The position numbers and the translations under genes are program-made. The notes below the pieces were generated by a model. It was not told where the DNA came from, did no database searches, and was given only the letters and a program-made list of their open reading frames with translations. 64,000 bases of DNA from Aegilops tauschii subsp. strangulata (taxonomy: Eukaryota; Streptophyta; Magnoliopsida; Poales; Poaceae), in the NCBI RefSeq assembly GCF_002575655.3, contig NC_053035.3, positions 498,882,601-498,946,600 of the forward strand, read 5' to 3'. Below, piece by piece: positions 22,860 to 34,129 of the stretch; the stretch's first letter is position 1; every line of letters starts with the position of its first letter.

Positions 22860-24043
22860 ACATAGTTGGATCATATGATTATCCCTCAAAGTGTAACGAA
22901 GAATCACTCCCGAGTTCCTATTAGCGGAGAACAAAAGATAGGAACTGTTTGTAGGGTACGAAACTAGCTCAAAACTATTCTTTCCGTTCGATCTATTCAA
23001 GAGTCCATACTAAAATAACACAAAGCTATTTTTTCTGTTCGATCTATCCTAGAGTCCGTACTAAGATAACACCAAAGCAAGTCCACATTCATAATACTCA
23101 ATCCACACAAAGAACTATAAAGAGACCCCAAAGTTTCCGTCGGAGAAAAACGTGCATCAACCCCTATGCATAGATTACCCCAATATCACCGCGGGAATCC
23201 GCAAGTTGAATGCCAAGACACATATCAAGTGAATCAATATGATACCCCACTTGTCACCTCAAGTATACATACCGCAAGATATATATCATGTGTTCTCATC
23301 TCTGAATATTCAATCCGACAAGACAAAACTTCAAAGGGTAAAGATTCAATTCATCATAACAAGAGTATAGAGAGTAGAAACATCATGTGATCCGACTATA
23401 TTAACAAAGCCCATGATAGAGATCACGAGAGAGAGAGAGAGAGAGAGATTAAACACATAGCTACTGGTACAAATCCTCAGCCCCGAGGGTGGACTACTCC
23501 CTCCTCATCGTGGTGGCCGCCGGGATGATGAAGATGGCCACCGGACATGATTCCCCCCTCCGGCAGGGTGTCGGAACGGGTCTAGATTGGTTTTCGAAGG
23601 CTACAGAGCCTTGCGGCGGAACTTCTGATCTAGGTTAACCCTGATGGGCTTTGGAATATTTGGGAATTTATAGTGAAAAGAGGGGGTGCGGGAGGCCACC
23701 GAGGTGGGCACAACCCACCTGGGCGCGCCAGGGGGGCCTGGCGCGCCCTGGTGGGTTGTTCCCCCCTCGGGGCACCCCCAGGTGCAGCTCTGGCCCATTG
23801 GGTTCCTTCTGGTCCATAAAAAATCTCCGTGGAGTTTCGTTGCGTTTGGACTCCGTTTGGTATTGATTTCCCGCGATGTAAAAAACAAGCAAAAAACAAC
23901 AACTGGCACTGGGCACTGGGTCAATAGGTTAGTCCCAAAAAATGATATAAAGTTGCTATAAAATTATTGTAAAACATCCAAGAATGATAAAATAACAGCA
24001 TGAATACTTCATAAAATTATATATATACGTTGGAGACGTATCA
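22860..24043. repeat. Fragment of a second Gypsy LTR
   Basis: The segment ends TTGGAGACGTATCA at 24043, a common 3' LTR end of Triticeae Gypsy families, and contains the usual G+C-rich leader block (23500-23830) and repeated TTC(T/C)GTTCGATCTAT text at about 22980 and 23036. No matching partner LTR or start was found, so it is a truncated or solo LTR. The left border, around 22850-22880, is uncertain. Confidence 0.55.
23425..23448. repeat. (GA)n microsatellite
   Basis: About 12 GA/AG units inside the Gypsy LTR fragment. Confidence 0.95.
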
Positions 24044-24149
24044 CCCCGTGCAACAGTTTCTGGCCGGCTAAACACAAAGGCCATAAGTGTTTGTCCGTCC
24101 ACACGCTCTAATGACGATCACATGCGGATTAAAGATGTAGTCTTGAAGT

Positions 24150-27000
24150 TAACCTACAAGAATTTAGGATTAGATGATATGCTAAGAATGTTGTTATTCT
24201 GACAATTCCATATTTCCCCGAGGATGGCACAAACTCCCACGTGAATTTGACCCTTCAACATATGATGAATTAGTACCATCCAACCAGTTTCCAAACAAAT
24301 TTGAAATACTTGTTGGTAGTAATAAATTGTATGTAACATAAATCATGCGCCAGATCGAGATAGTAAATGGACAGGCAAAACAAATGATGTATTGTCTCCT
24401 CATGATCTGAAATACAATATTTTTTGCTACCAGGCCATTTCCGCTTAGCAAGGCTATGTTTGGTAAGAACTATCTCCTTCGGAAAAAACCACATGAAAGC
24501 TTTAATTTAGCAAGGAACCTCTGTTTTTCGGACATGTGTACTATGAAAAATAGGTCCGGAATTCATAACATCCACATACATAGACTTCAGAGTGAAGACA
24601 CCATTAATGGTTAATCTCCACTAGAACGAATCCGGCATCTATGTTAGATTAAACAGACATAAATCTAGAAACCAAATGGATCCACTTAAACCACCTGTCA
24701 CCAAGTTAAGCCCTATGGAATTGGATGTTCAAAGGACTAGCCCGAAGAAAAGAAGTCACTGAATCCTCTTTTATAAACACAATATTTTACAGGGTAAAGA
24801 ATTGTAGAGCTAATAGAGTGTCACCACAACCATGTATCTTCCCAAAAGCTCATCAATTGTCCATCACCAACCTTAAAAGAACCTCTCCTAAAAAGGATGA
24901 CTTGACCTTCTTCAAACCCCACCAAAATAGTGAATTGGTAGGCTTCGCATCTACTTGAGATAACATTTTGGAGTCAAGGTACAACATATCTTGCCAAACA
25001 CCTTCATCATTACGTAGCTTATACAACCATTTGTTGACTAAGCACTTTTCTTTATTTCGGTATTTTCAATGCCCAATCCACCTTGATCATCAGGCCAACA
25101 CAAAATGTCCCATTTAGCAGGTCTATTTTCTCCGCCTATCGCCGCATTCCCAGAAGAAGATAGACCGATAAATATCTAGCCTTTTCAACACCCCTTTAGG
25201 TATCTCAAAAAAGCATATCATGTACTCCCTCCGTCTCAAAATAAGTGTCTCAACCTTAGTCTCTAGTACAAAGTTGAGACACTTATTTTGGTATAGAGGG
25301 AGTACATCAGAAAGCTACTAAGGAAAACCGTGATAAGGGTAAGTCATCCTTCATCTGAAAAAAGCTTACCCTTCCAACTGTTGAGCTTCTTTCTGAATCG
25401 ATCTTGAATAAATTTCTATTCGTTGGTGGTGAGCTTATGGTGTTGAATGGGAATCCCGAGGTATGTAAATGAAGTGATCCCATCTAACAGCCAAATATTT
25501 GCCTGTACGGACCCTCCTCCTCTTTGGCCTTACCAAAACAGAAGAGCCCACTTTTGTGGCAATTAATTTTGAGACCTGAAAGTTGTTCTAATATACACAT
25601 GATCAACTTACCACTTTTCGAAGGTCATGTTCCATAAAAATGACTGTGTCATCCGCATACTGGAGGATAGACACACCTCCATCAACCAGAATAGCCAACA
25701 AATCTGTCAAAATATTAAATAAAATTTGTGACTTGGGGTCACCACGCCTCATTCCCTTATAGGTTTGGAAATAATGACCGTTGATCATTGACCTTAACCC
25801 CAATACTCCTGTCCTGAACGTAAGATGTCACTTGTTGCCTCCATTCAATTGCAAAACCTTTCATGCAAAGGGCTTGTGGAAGAAAATACCATTTTACTTT
25901 GTCTTAGGCCATCTAAAGTCCACCTTACATATGAATCTTCATGGATTGTCTCATGAAGGACATCCACTCCCTCAAGAATATTACAACTAGGCATAAAGGC
26001 AATCTACGTTTAGTGCACGACCTTATGAGCAATAGTAGACAATCTATACGTTCAACAAGCAGATAGGTCTAAATTATTCAATTCAAACAACATCTACTTT
26101 CTTAGGTAAAAGCATGAAAATTCCAAATTTGTGACAAAACAAGGAAGATCGTTAGTGTATAGGTCCTCAAGAATTGCAAGAAGATCGCCCTTAATGATCC
26201 CCAACATTTTTTATAGAACTCAGTGGGGAACTCATCTGGTCTCGACTCTATTATGATCCATCTGAGATATGACCTAAAAAACACATTTTCCTGGAAAGGT
26301 GTTGTCGACACATCATTTTCCTCGGTGGAGAGTTGAGCTTTATCATCAGTGGTATCTTCCACCAGGGATGTAAACTTGGATTGTGAAGAGCCAAAAAGAC
26401 GCTATAAAAGTTAGTAATGTAAGCTTTCAGATGGTCCAAACCCACAATGGCCCTCATCTTGTTCAAGCTGGGAGATTTTTTTTTCGAGTTTTCCATTTGC
26501 AATCAAGTGGGAGAACTTCGTATTATTATCGCCTTCCTGGATAGATCTTAATTTTGCCTGTCGAGCCCAATTAATTTCTTCCTCACGCAAAAGGTTAGCC
26601 AAGAATTCGTTCGCCTCTGGCTTAGCCTCACAATCTGTTGTGGAGAGGGGCATGGATTCTACCTTAATGTCCAAAGTACTACCAATTCCGAGGAGACATT
26701 CTTTTTTCTAATATGCTTAGCCTAACCCTGAAGGAATTTTCTAAGGTGCCGAATTTTCAATTGCCACTTCTCAATGTTAGTAACTCCTTTAGTCTCCTTT
26801 GACCATTCATGAGCTAGTATTAAGAAAACCTTCCCTCTCAAACCAAGATGTTTCAAAGGAAAAAAGGAGCCTTGTTTCTCGGATGACCTACCCACCAGAA
26901 TCCAAAAGAAGAGAAGTTTGGTTGGAGTTACTTCTCTGGAGAGCACGAACCATCACCAAAGGAAATATCTACTCCCACTCCACACTCATCAACACATGAT
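24150..27000 (-). pseudogene. Decayed LINE (non-LTR) retrotransposon
   Basis: Minus-strand remnants occur in the order expected for a plant LINE ORF2. About 26946-26750 reads as the end of the endonuclease and linker region. 26674-26411 contains LLREEEINWARQAKL and EGDNNTKFSHLIANG, the phrase before the RT. 25803-25603 carries the RT core (RRGDP.S..LFNILTDLLAIL, then ILQYADDTVIF with YADD). 24494-24154 has the zinc-binding RT tail (zf-RVT) with LTKHSLAKRKWPGSKKYC and DHEETIHHLF. Frames are broken by many stops and frameshifts. A Stowaway MITE inserted later at 25223-25304. Confidence 0.8.
25223..25304. mobile_element. Short Stowaway MITE, 82 bp
   Basis: TACTCCCTCCGTCTCAAAAT on the left and its near-perfect inverse on the right (TATAGAGGGAGTA), with AAGTGTCTCAACCTT pairing to AAGTTGAGACACTT. 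The flanking TA is the target duplication. It is nested in the LINE relic. Confidence 0.92.
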
Positions 27001-28456
27001 CCATCCGGTAGAGAGGGTTCTCCCGGGCTATCCAGAAACAACAGTGTGCAATAACACAAAAAAATGGCGCGATAGGGGGGTTGCTGTGGGCCAATCCCAT
27101 CGTTCTCCCTCGCCTCCGGCGGACGCTTGGTGCCGGGAAGTGGGGGATACTAGGATTTTAGATAAGGACTTTTGGCGGCATCTCCTGGTGTTGGTGGTCA
27201 AACAATGGCAGTGCTGACACGTCGACATAAGGTTTACTCCATGTTGTCCCCAAAAGCGTTGTGGGTCTTGGGAGGATGCCTATCCTCTAAGCCTGTGTGT
27301 GTGCTTAGCGGAGGAGTGTGCAGGAGGTTTGGATCGAGATCCAGGTTCTCTGATCCGGTCGCTGCGGTTGATCAATAACAGGGTATTGTGGTGGGCTTGT
27401 GTTTGTATGGTGTACGTCTGGTTTATGAATACGGGTACTTTCTCAAAAAAGGTTTCATTTTCAATCAAGAAGTGATGGCTTCACATGGGCTCTTTTGATT
27501 ATTTATGGGGCAGCACGCCCGAGCTTAAATCTGACTTCCTTGCGAATCTTGCTCGGAATTATGGTTCAAAATCTCTTCCCATATTGGTAGGGGATGATTT
27601 TAGCATTATGCGGCTATAGGAAGAGAAGAATAATGCATAAACGTGAAACTAAAAAAAAATGAACAAAAGAAATTCACTCCTTTTGGCTCACGGACAACTT
27701 GTCAGTTTCAAAGGGGTAACCTAGTACTCTAGTAGTAGTGATGAGACTGAATTGATGCTTAATTCAAAAGGCAACATTCGAAGGCCATATCAAATGACAT
27801 GAACACAGGTCAGAGCACCAGATCTTTTGAAAATGGATGTGTGCATCATGTAATGCAGAGGCGGGCGAGGATAAACCCTCCTTTTGAAAAGAAAAGATTA
27901 TCTTACATATTCCTTTTGGTTAACGTCGTTGGTTTATTCAGTTAAGATGATTGATTGGAGGCGATGCTCAAAGCCTAACTAACGTGCATGAGCTTATTGC
28001 CTATATCGATCTTCTAGTAAGATGGCCCGTCAAAATCAGGCACAAATGTTGGTTGACTGCACGCATATTCTTGTATTCTTAACAAAATTTAGGTGGCCAA
28101 GTACTCATCATACGGTTCAAGCTTTTGAACCATACACACATGGCCAAAACCGTCGTATTGCATGGCGGATGTTTGTGGTGTTACCTTAGGCGTTTTGGAA
28201 TTGTTGTAACAAACTTGCTACCAAGGTAGTCATTCCAAACCACCCCGTTGACTACATTTTTAAACGGTCAATCTTCTTTGAGTTGTGGCTGCCTCTCTGG
28301 GCAAGAGGAAAGACATGGCGATGGCGAGCGTGATGCTGGGAAAGATTAAGACGATCCACAACGTAGACACGCAACAACAGACTAATCTTCGCCAGCTGTG
28401 AGCTTACCTTATGTTTCATGTCTAAACTTTTTGCTCTCTGTTTGAGGCCTGGGATG
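27001..28456. other. Stretch without a gene
   Basis: 27070-27470 has a G+C-rich part followed by text (TTTGTATGGTGTACGTCTGG then CTTTCTCAAAAAAGG) that looks like the poly(A)-like tail of another LINE in plus orientation. The rest shows no recognisable feature. Confidence 0.35.
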
Positions 28457-28911
28457 TACTCCCTCCGTCCCTGAAAATAAGTATTTTTAAAGATTTCAAT
28501 ATAAAATATATACGGAGCAAAATGAATGAATCCACACTCTAAAATATGACTATATGCGCAGGTATATTCGGACATTCTATGTGCATGCACAAAGTTTCGG
28601 TGAAAAACGACGTTTTTTGTGGTTTGTGTAAAAAAGATAAAGAAATGCAAAATGAATAGTTGTAATGAAGCATCAGAAATTGTCTTTTTTACACAAGCCA
28701 CAAAAAACCTCGTTTTCCACCAAAAACTTTGTGCATGCACATAGAATGTCCGGATATACACGCGGGGTTTTTGTTTGGAATTTTCTACTTTTCAAAATGT
28801 GTATTTAGACAATGGGTGCATATGCACCTAGGAGCCATCGCCAATTTCCGCGTATTATATAGTCCATACTGAAATCTCTGAAAAGACTTATATTTAGGAA
28901 CGGATTGAGTA
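28457..28911. mobile_element. Stowaway MITE split by a nested element
   Basis: The left part starts TACTCCCTCCGTCCCTGAAA and continues through GAGCAAAATGAATGAATCCA; the right part is the inverse of TACTCAATCCGTTCCTAAAT. Together, without about 28562-28850, they form a normal Stowaway of about 165 bp with TA flanks. The right end is mutated (CGGATTGAGTA for CGGAGGGAGTA). Confidence 0.85.
28562..28850. mobile_element. Hairpin-forming element nested in Stowaway
   Basis: Arms at 28563-28638 and 28682-28758 are inverted copies of each other (shared core GACATTCTATGTGCATGCAC), about 75 bp each with a loop of about 43 nt. The tail includes GGGTGCATATGCACCTAGGA, a short palindrome. I cannot assign a superfamily, and the exact insertion ends are uncertain. 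Confidence 0.7.
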
Positions 28912-29765
28912 ATATGTTGCTACCTTTGTTCTTATTATTTTCCTGGTATTTTTTTCTCCTACATCTATTTGCCAGTCTACCTTTCCATTGTCATGGGGTT
29001 GCTTGAGCAGAAGAAAGATTAGTAGATGTGTTTTTAGTTCGCTACGGGGAAGCTTGGGCTATGTGGCATCCCTGAATTCTATTTAACTATAGTCCTAGCA
29101 AAACTCTTCTTGTAGAAGAGGAATGCGATCTCAGCTGAAGTTGGTCGCCCTCTGCCCCTGGACTGAAAGCATGCAGGTCGCCATCCAAACGATGGAGACA
29201 CACGAGCTTGTAATCTCAGAGGCAAATTTTGGGGACACCTTGGCATTTGTATTCAGACATCAGGTGCTCAAAACGACACATCGCAGCACTGGGAAAATGA
29301 TACAGTACGTATGAACAGTCAGTGCGGCTCTGCACTGGGACTGAACATGATATGTATGAACACGTCTGGAACGCTGTCCCCTACTCTGTAACCACATTCA
29401 ACTACAAGAGCACTTGTCGCCAGGCAGAGACAGTGTTAGCTAGCAGCAGCGCAAGCAAACAGATTCTCCATCAGAGATAATGTCGCAGCTTACAATATGA
29501 CATTGAGCAAAAGATAAACGACAAGTACCAACTGTACATAACACACAAATACTAGCAGCATTCAAGCGCCTTGTAAATTTGCAAGTTCCGATTCTAATCC
29601 TTGGCTCAGTCACCACCTCCTCGATCATGATTTGCTCCCGAGTGGGTAGGGTAACAAAGCATTCCATTGCTCAAGTGAGTAGACAATTTTACAGATCATC
29701 ACAAGGATGTGGCAACACTAGACATACAAGCAAGGGAACACAACCTAACACACTTGGATCAAGGC

Positions 29766-31344
29766 TCAGTCAAAAGGATCAGCCACTGACAAATCATGAG
29801 TACGTACATGGCGAGTGAATTTATTAACTTTTACTTCAATGCGTGCATCTTCAGAAGCTCTATTCACCAATTGTAGCTGCCTACGTAGATAACACATCCA
29901 GTCGTTGATGTTGCAGTTGGATTTGTAGTTGTAACGGCCCCCGATTTCCATTTTCCTTAGCACTTTCGCGTTCGAAAGAAAGAACTTGGCAAAGTCGATA
30001 TATAGCCTATGACTACCACAGTAATTCTTCAACACCACTTCTTTTAGATGGAGTTCAAGGCATTCAATTGGATCAAGCTGATCGTACTTCCCCGCAATAT
30101 TCATATCCTTTCCTTCACTAAACTGGGGACAGAAAAAGGAAATGATATTAAGGCAGCTGATGACAAATTAGCACCTAAACACTCCTAGTTCACTTTATCA
30201 GAAGTCTGAAGCACTGATGTTTTGGCAACAGATAGCAACACTCACAATGACATAGAGCTTCTCCAAGCAGGGGAAGCACTTGAGGAAGTCAACAACAAGA
30301 TCCAGATTAGGAGCACATTCGAGGACCAAAATCTTGAGTGCGCGCATTTTGGTTGTCATGGTGCCAGCAATCATTCTCTGGGGAAAAGGAAACCGAGTGT
30401 GTGATATCAGAATAATACAATAGGCTGCATATAAAGAAATCTGATTGTGCTACTGTTCTTGCTAGTACCTGAAAGACTGTGGTTCCAAGGTGGAGCCTGA
30501 ATATGCCTTGAGACAAGAAACCAAGTACCTCCAGCTTAGGAGCCCGGATTACCCGTATGGTCGCCGGACCATCGTCTGGGTAAATCGGCAGCAGCCTCTC
30601 AAGGCAAGGGGCGTCGTCAATGACCAGCTCCCGGAAGGTGAAGACACCTTCGACGCTGATGCTCCTGAGGGTCGGCGAGCTGATGCACAGGCGACCGAAG
30701 CTCATGTTGTGCAGTGAGATGCTTTGGAGAACAGCGCAGCCGGAGATGACGCTTTACAGAGTGTCCTCCGAGATGCCAACATTGAACAGCATGATCTGCT
30801 TGAGGCGCGGAAAGCTCGGCGGCGGCGGCGCGGCCGGGCCGGGGAACCGGCAGCCGCCGAGCCTGAGCACGCACAGCGTGGGCGCGAAGCGCGCCAGCGG
30901 GTGCGGCGGCAGCGGGTAGTGGCTCCCCCACTCCAGGTTGGTGACCTCGAGGTCCTGCAGGCCGGCCAGCGACGCGGAGCGGAACCAGCCGTCGGCCTCG
31001 CCCGGGCCGCGGGGGGAGAGGGCGAGGGCGAGCCGGAGCGAGAGGCGGCGGGCCGGGCCGGGGTGGCCGGAGAGGATCCTGGAGACCAGCGCGGCCCGTG
31101 ATTCGTCGTCGCATGCGAGGTCGGGGGCCGCCGCGAGGTTGAGCGGCGCGTCGGCGGAGCGCCAGAGGGGACGCCAACGGCGGGAGAGGGCCTGCGTGCG
31201 CGCGCCGTCCTTGGTGGGGAGGAGAGAGACGACGGTGCCGAGCACCGCGTCGGGGAGGCGGCTGATGAGGTCGAGGCCCCCCGGCGGCGGCGGATCCTGC
31301 TGGCCGTCGGCTCGGACGGGCCTGCGCCTCTTCCTGACTTGCAT
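29766..31344 (-). pseudogene. F-box/LRR/FBD gene with a single premature stop
   Basis: Three exons join in phase 0: 31344-30469, 30377-30246 and 30122-29766, each with GT donors (GTACTAG, GTGAGTG) and CCCCAG or CCCAG acceptors, 455 codons including the final TGA. The F-box is at residues about 24-62 (DLISRLPDAVLGTVVSLLP, then ALSRRWRPLWRS). Leucine-rich repeat-like sequence follows (LQDLEVTNLEW, LRLGGCRFPG, ISSPTLRSISVEG). Exon 3 encodes the FBD part. Such proteins are substrate-recognition subunits of SCF ubiquitin ligases (SKP1 binds the F-box). Codon 197 is TAA (30754-30756); the frame continues without other defects. Exon 1 is very G+C-rich at its 5' end, typical of grass genes. As read, only a 196-residue F-box stub would be made. 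Confidence 0.88.
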
Positions 31345-32538
31345 TTCGGGGGTGGCCGCCGCCGCGTCCTCCGTGGCCGGCGGTTGGCGAGCCTCGCGGC
31401 AGTGGGAGGGAAGGGGATTTGAAGTTTGACTTGTTCAGCAGTGAGGGGATTTAGGAAAGAGACGGAGGCAGCGGGCGAGCGGCGTCACAACGCAGCCCAG
31501 GCCCAGCCCCAGCCCGTTACTTACTCTCTCCTTCGCAATGTACGTACGGGCCCATTTTACAAACTTAATTTATATAAGCAAATAACTTCAACTTTTATCG
31601 TCAGAAAAATAATATTATTTTCTTCCTGATGTTGCGCATTCTTTGTTTGAGTTAAGGCAAGAGATCTACATATGACCAATGCTAATTGTGTAAGGATGTT
31701 ATTATGTATGCAGTGTTGTCCATGTTACTTACGAAAAGTTTTCTACAACTGTTGTCCATGTTATTAGGTATGCAGCGTTAAATTATGTCTTTGCATGAAA
31801 ATCACTACGAATTTAATCTTGTGTAAGCTTGTTGTACGAGCCCATAACTTCCTTTCACCTAGGAAAACCACATTTGCTAGTAGATGATTGGCAATTAGGG
31901 AACCTCTCAGCACCGTCTTGGTCTACTTACCCAATCAAATTGAAACAAAAACATAAAATGGATGTTCTTGTTAAAATAAACTTTGTCCTCTATGGATTGC
32001 TGGTTTTCTGATGTCACAAGGCCATATTTTCCAGATTTAAGAGTTGAAACTCTCAGATAAACAGTTAGTGCCCAGATTTAAGAGTTGGTACTCTCAGATG
32101 AGGGCTGATTGTTTCATGTTATTATATTATCATTTTAATATAATTTTTATATTATTTTATATTATTTTTTCTGGACTAACATATTAATTTAATGCCAAGT
32201 GTGAGTTCCTATTTTTTGCGTGTTAAAATAAGTTGCCAATTAAATATGATTTTCCCGCTAATATGCAGACCAGGAAGCTTCGTGAGACCTCAAGAGGACC
32301 AGCCAGGGACCCACATAGCCACGTTGTGTGGCCTGGGGCGCCACCTGCCCATGTGGGCCCCCCTAACCACCTTAGTCCACTCCAGGTACCCCCATGTTGC
32401 CCAAACATCATGCCAAACCGTCGCCGCATGTGGCCAGAATGCGATCGATGTATTCCTACTCCTAATCACACAATGGACACCGCTCCACATGAGGCAAGCC
32501 TCGTTGAGCTAGATGATCGATGTCCAACATTTGTCCTT
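31345..32538. other. F-box upstream region and unclassified sequence
   Basis: 31345-31520 is G+C-rich and would hold the 5' UTR and promoter of the F-box gene; I see no convincing TATA box. 32015-32110 has a local direct repeat (CCAGATTTAAGAGTTG twice) followed by AT-rich DNA. 32240-32535 is open on both strands without a clear domain; its minus strand has WPHAATVWHDVWATWG, which may be transposon-derived. Confidence 0.35.
32536..32538. repeat. CACTA target duplication CTT (left)
   Basis: CTT precedes the CACTA end and is repeated at 55054-55056. A 3-bp duplication is diagnostic of CACTA insertion. Confidence 0.85.
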
Positions 32539-32562
32539 CACTAAAAAAAAGACACATCCGTG
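32539..32562 (+). repeat. CACTA left terminal inverted repeat
   Basis: CACTAAAAAAAAGACACATC, followed by CGTGA. It pairs with the inverse of 55030-55053, with a missing C after CACTA and two substitutions. Confidence 0.88.
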
Positions 32563-32869
32563 ACATTTTGGGCCGAACGAAAAAAAATTCTGTCATACAT
32601 ATGACACTTCTATGACAATAATTGTGACAAAATCTGGTATCATCATAGATGCCGTGGGCTCCTACTTCTATGACAAAAAATCATGACAGAATATGGGCTT
32701 TTCGTCCTGGGCGGGCCGGAGACGCAGCTGCATGACATTCTTTAGGCCGTCCATGACGGAAAAAACCGTGGTAGAAGCGAGGGCGAGGAAAATTTCGGGG
32801 AGTTCCCGGTTACAGTGGGAGGTCGGGGGCCGAGTGATGCGCGTTTCTCTCGTACACGTACGCGCGTGT

Positions 32870-33010
32870 GTTCGAGGCGTTGGCTCTAACTGAACCCGAG
32901 CGAGGCGTTGGGCTCTAACTGAACCCGAGCGATTGCACTGCAGGCTACGCGTTACTGAACCCGAGCGATCGATCGATGTCTGTTAACTGAACCCGATCGA
33001 GCGATTCCTT
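32870..33010. repeat. Short tandem motifs (CTAACTGAACCCGAGCGA)
   Basis: CTAACTGAACCCGAGCGA-like words recur irregularly at about 32885, 32914, 32951, 32985 and 33022 in the CACTA left subterminal region. Confidence 0.75.
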
Positions 33011-33049
33011 CGGTACTGCTGCTAACTGAAGCCGATCGATGCTGCCTCT

Positions 33050-33300
33050 GGGATGAACAGTGAGCGTTGCAGGGGGGTTTGGATGAACAGTGAGCGGTGG
33101 CGTTGCCTCTGGATGAACAGGACCCCGTGGTGTGGTGGAGGGCTGGATGAACAGTAGACGGTGGAGGGGTGCCCGTCAAGGGGTGGTTGAACAGGACCCC
33201 GTGGTGTGGAGGGCTGGATGAACAGTAGACGATGGAGGGGTGCCCGTGGAGGGGTGGTTGAACAGTAGCCGGCGGAGTAGCGCGCGGTGGAGGCTAGATG
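33050..33300. repeat. Irregular GGATGAACAGT repeats
   Basis: GGATGAACAG recurs about every 40-75 bp, and a block of about 73 bp (GGTGTGG ... GCCCGT ... GGGGTGGTTGAACAG) is duplicated at 33126 and 33199. Confidence 0.75.
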
Positions 33301-33392
33301 AACAGGAGCCCGTGGAGGCCGGAGGAGGTTGACGGTAGCCCGTGGAGGCTGGAGGAGGTTGACGGTGGAGATGAACAGTATCCCGTGGAGTC

Positions 33393-33775
33393 CCGTTTTG
33401 CGGTACGCCACACCCCTCCCGATGAACAGGACCCCCGTTTCGACCGTAGGAGGTCCGTTTCGTCCGTTTTGCGGTACGCCACACCCCTCCCGATCAATAG
33501 GACCCCCGTTTCGACCGTAGGAGGTCCGTTTCGTCCGTTTTGTGGTATGCCACACCCCTCCCGATCAACAGAACCCCGTTTCGACCGTAGGAGGTCCGGT
33601 TCCTCCGTTTTGCGGTACGCCACACCCCTCCCGATCAACAGGACCCCTGTTTCGACCGTAGGAGGTCCGTTTCCTCCGTTTTGCGGTACGCCACACTCCT
33701 CCCGATCAACAGGACCCCCGTTTCGACCGTAGGAGGTCCGTTTCCTCCGTTTTGCGGTACGCCACACCCCTTCCC
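33393..33775. repeat. 71-bp tandem repeat, six copies
   Basis: The word GCGGTACGCC (one variant GTGGTATGCC) starts at 33400, 33471, 33542, 33612, 33683 and 33754: steps of 71, 71, 70, 71 and 71. Each unit also has CGACCGTAGGAGGTCCG and CCACACCCCTCCCGAT. The unit is not a multiple of three, so open frames through it cycle through frames and are unlikely to be genes. Confidence 0.95.
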
Positions 33776-33845
33776 ATGAACACGACGCATTCCGTTGCCT
33801 CCCCATGAACACGACGCATTCCGTTGCCTCCCCATGAACACGACG
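33775..33845. repeat. 29-bp tandem repeat, three copies
   Basis: CCATGAACACGACG starts at 33775, 33804 and 33833 with CATTCCGTTGCCTC between the copies. Confidence 0.93.
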
Positions 33846-34129
33846 ACAACGCTGTTTCTCCGTTCCGACCCAACCATGTACACGAGCCCTGGTCGTACGT
33901 ATGCGCGAGTAGGCGTTCGAGACCCCGCCTGTATGTACACATACGTGGCCGTATTTTCTTTCTTGCACCCTGTCCGCTGTACGTACGTGTACATGCTACG
34001 TGCGCGCCTTTACTACGACACGTACGCGCCTCTACTACGACACGTGCGCGCCTCTACATCCACCAGTATATATGTACGTACGCGTTCGTGACCAAAATGA
34101 CAACGCTACGTACGCTTCGACCAGGTGGG

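Noticed and set aside
30617..31429. Overlapping ORFs of 125-186 codons opposite or alongside the F-box exon
   Set aside because: They are shadows of the G+C-rich F-box exon 1; only the frame at 31344 downwards has a recognisable domain and proper splice sites.
33022..33968. ORFs of up to 224 codons with repeated peptides on the minus strand
   Set aside because: They run through the 71-bp array; the period is not a multiple of three, so the peptide changes frame from unit to unit, and no domain is visible.
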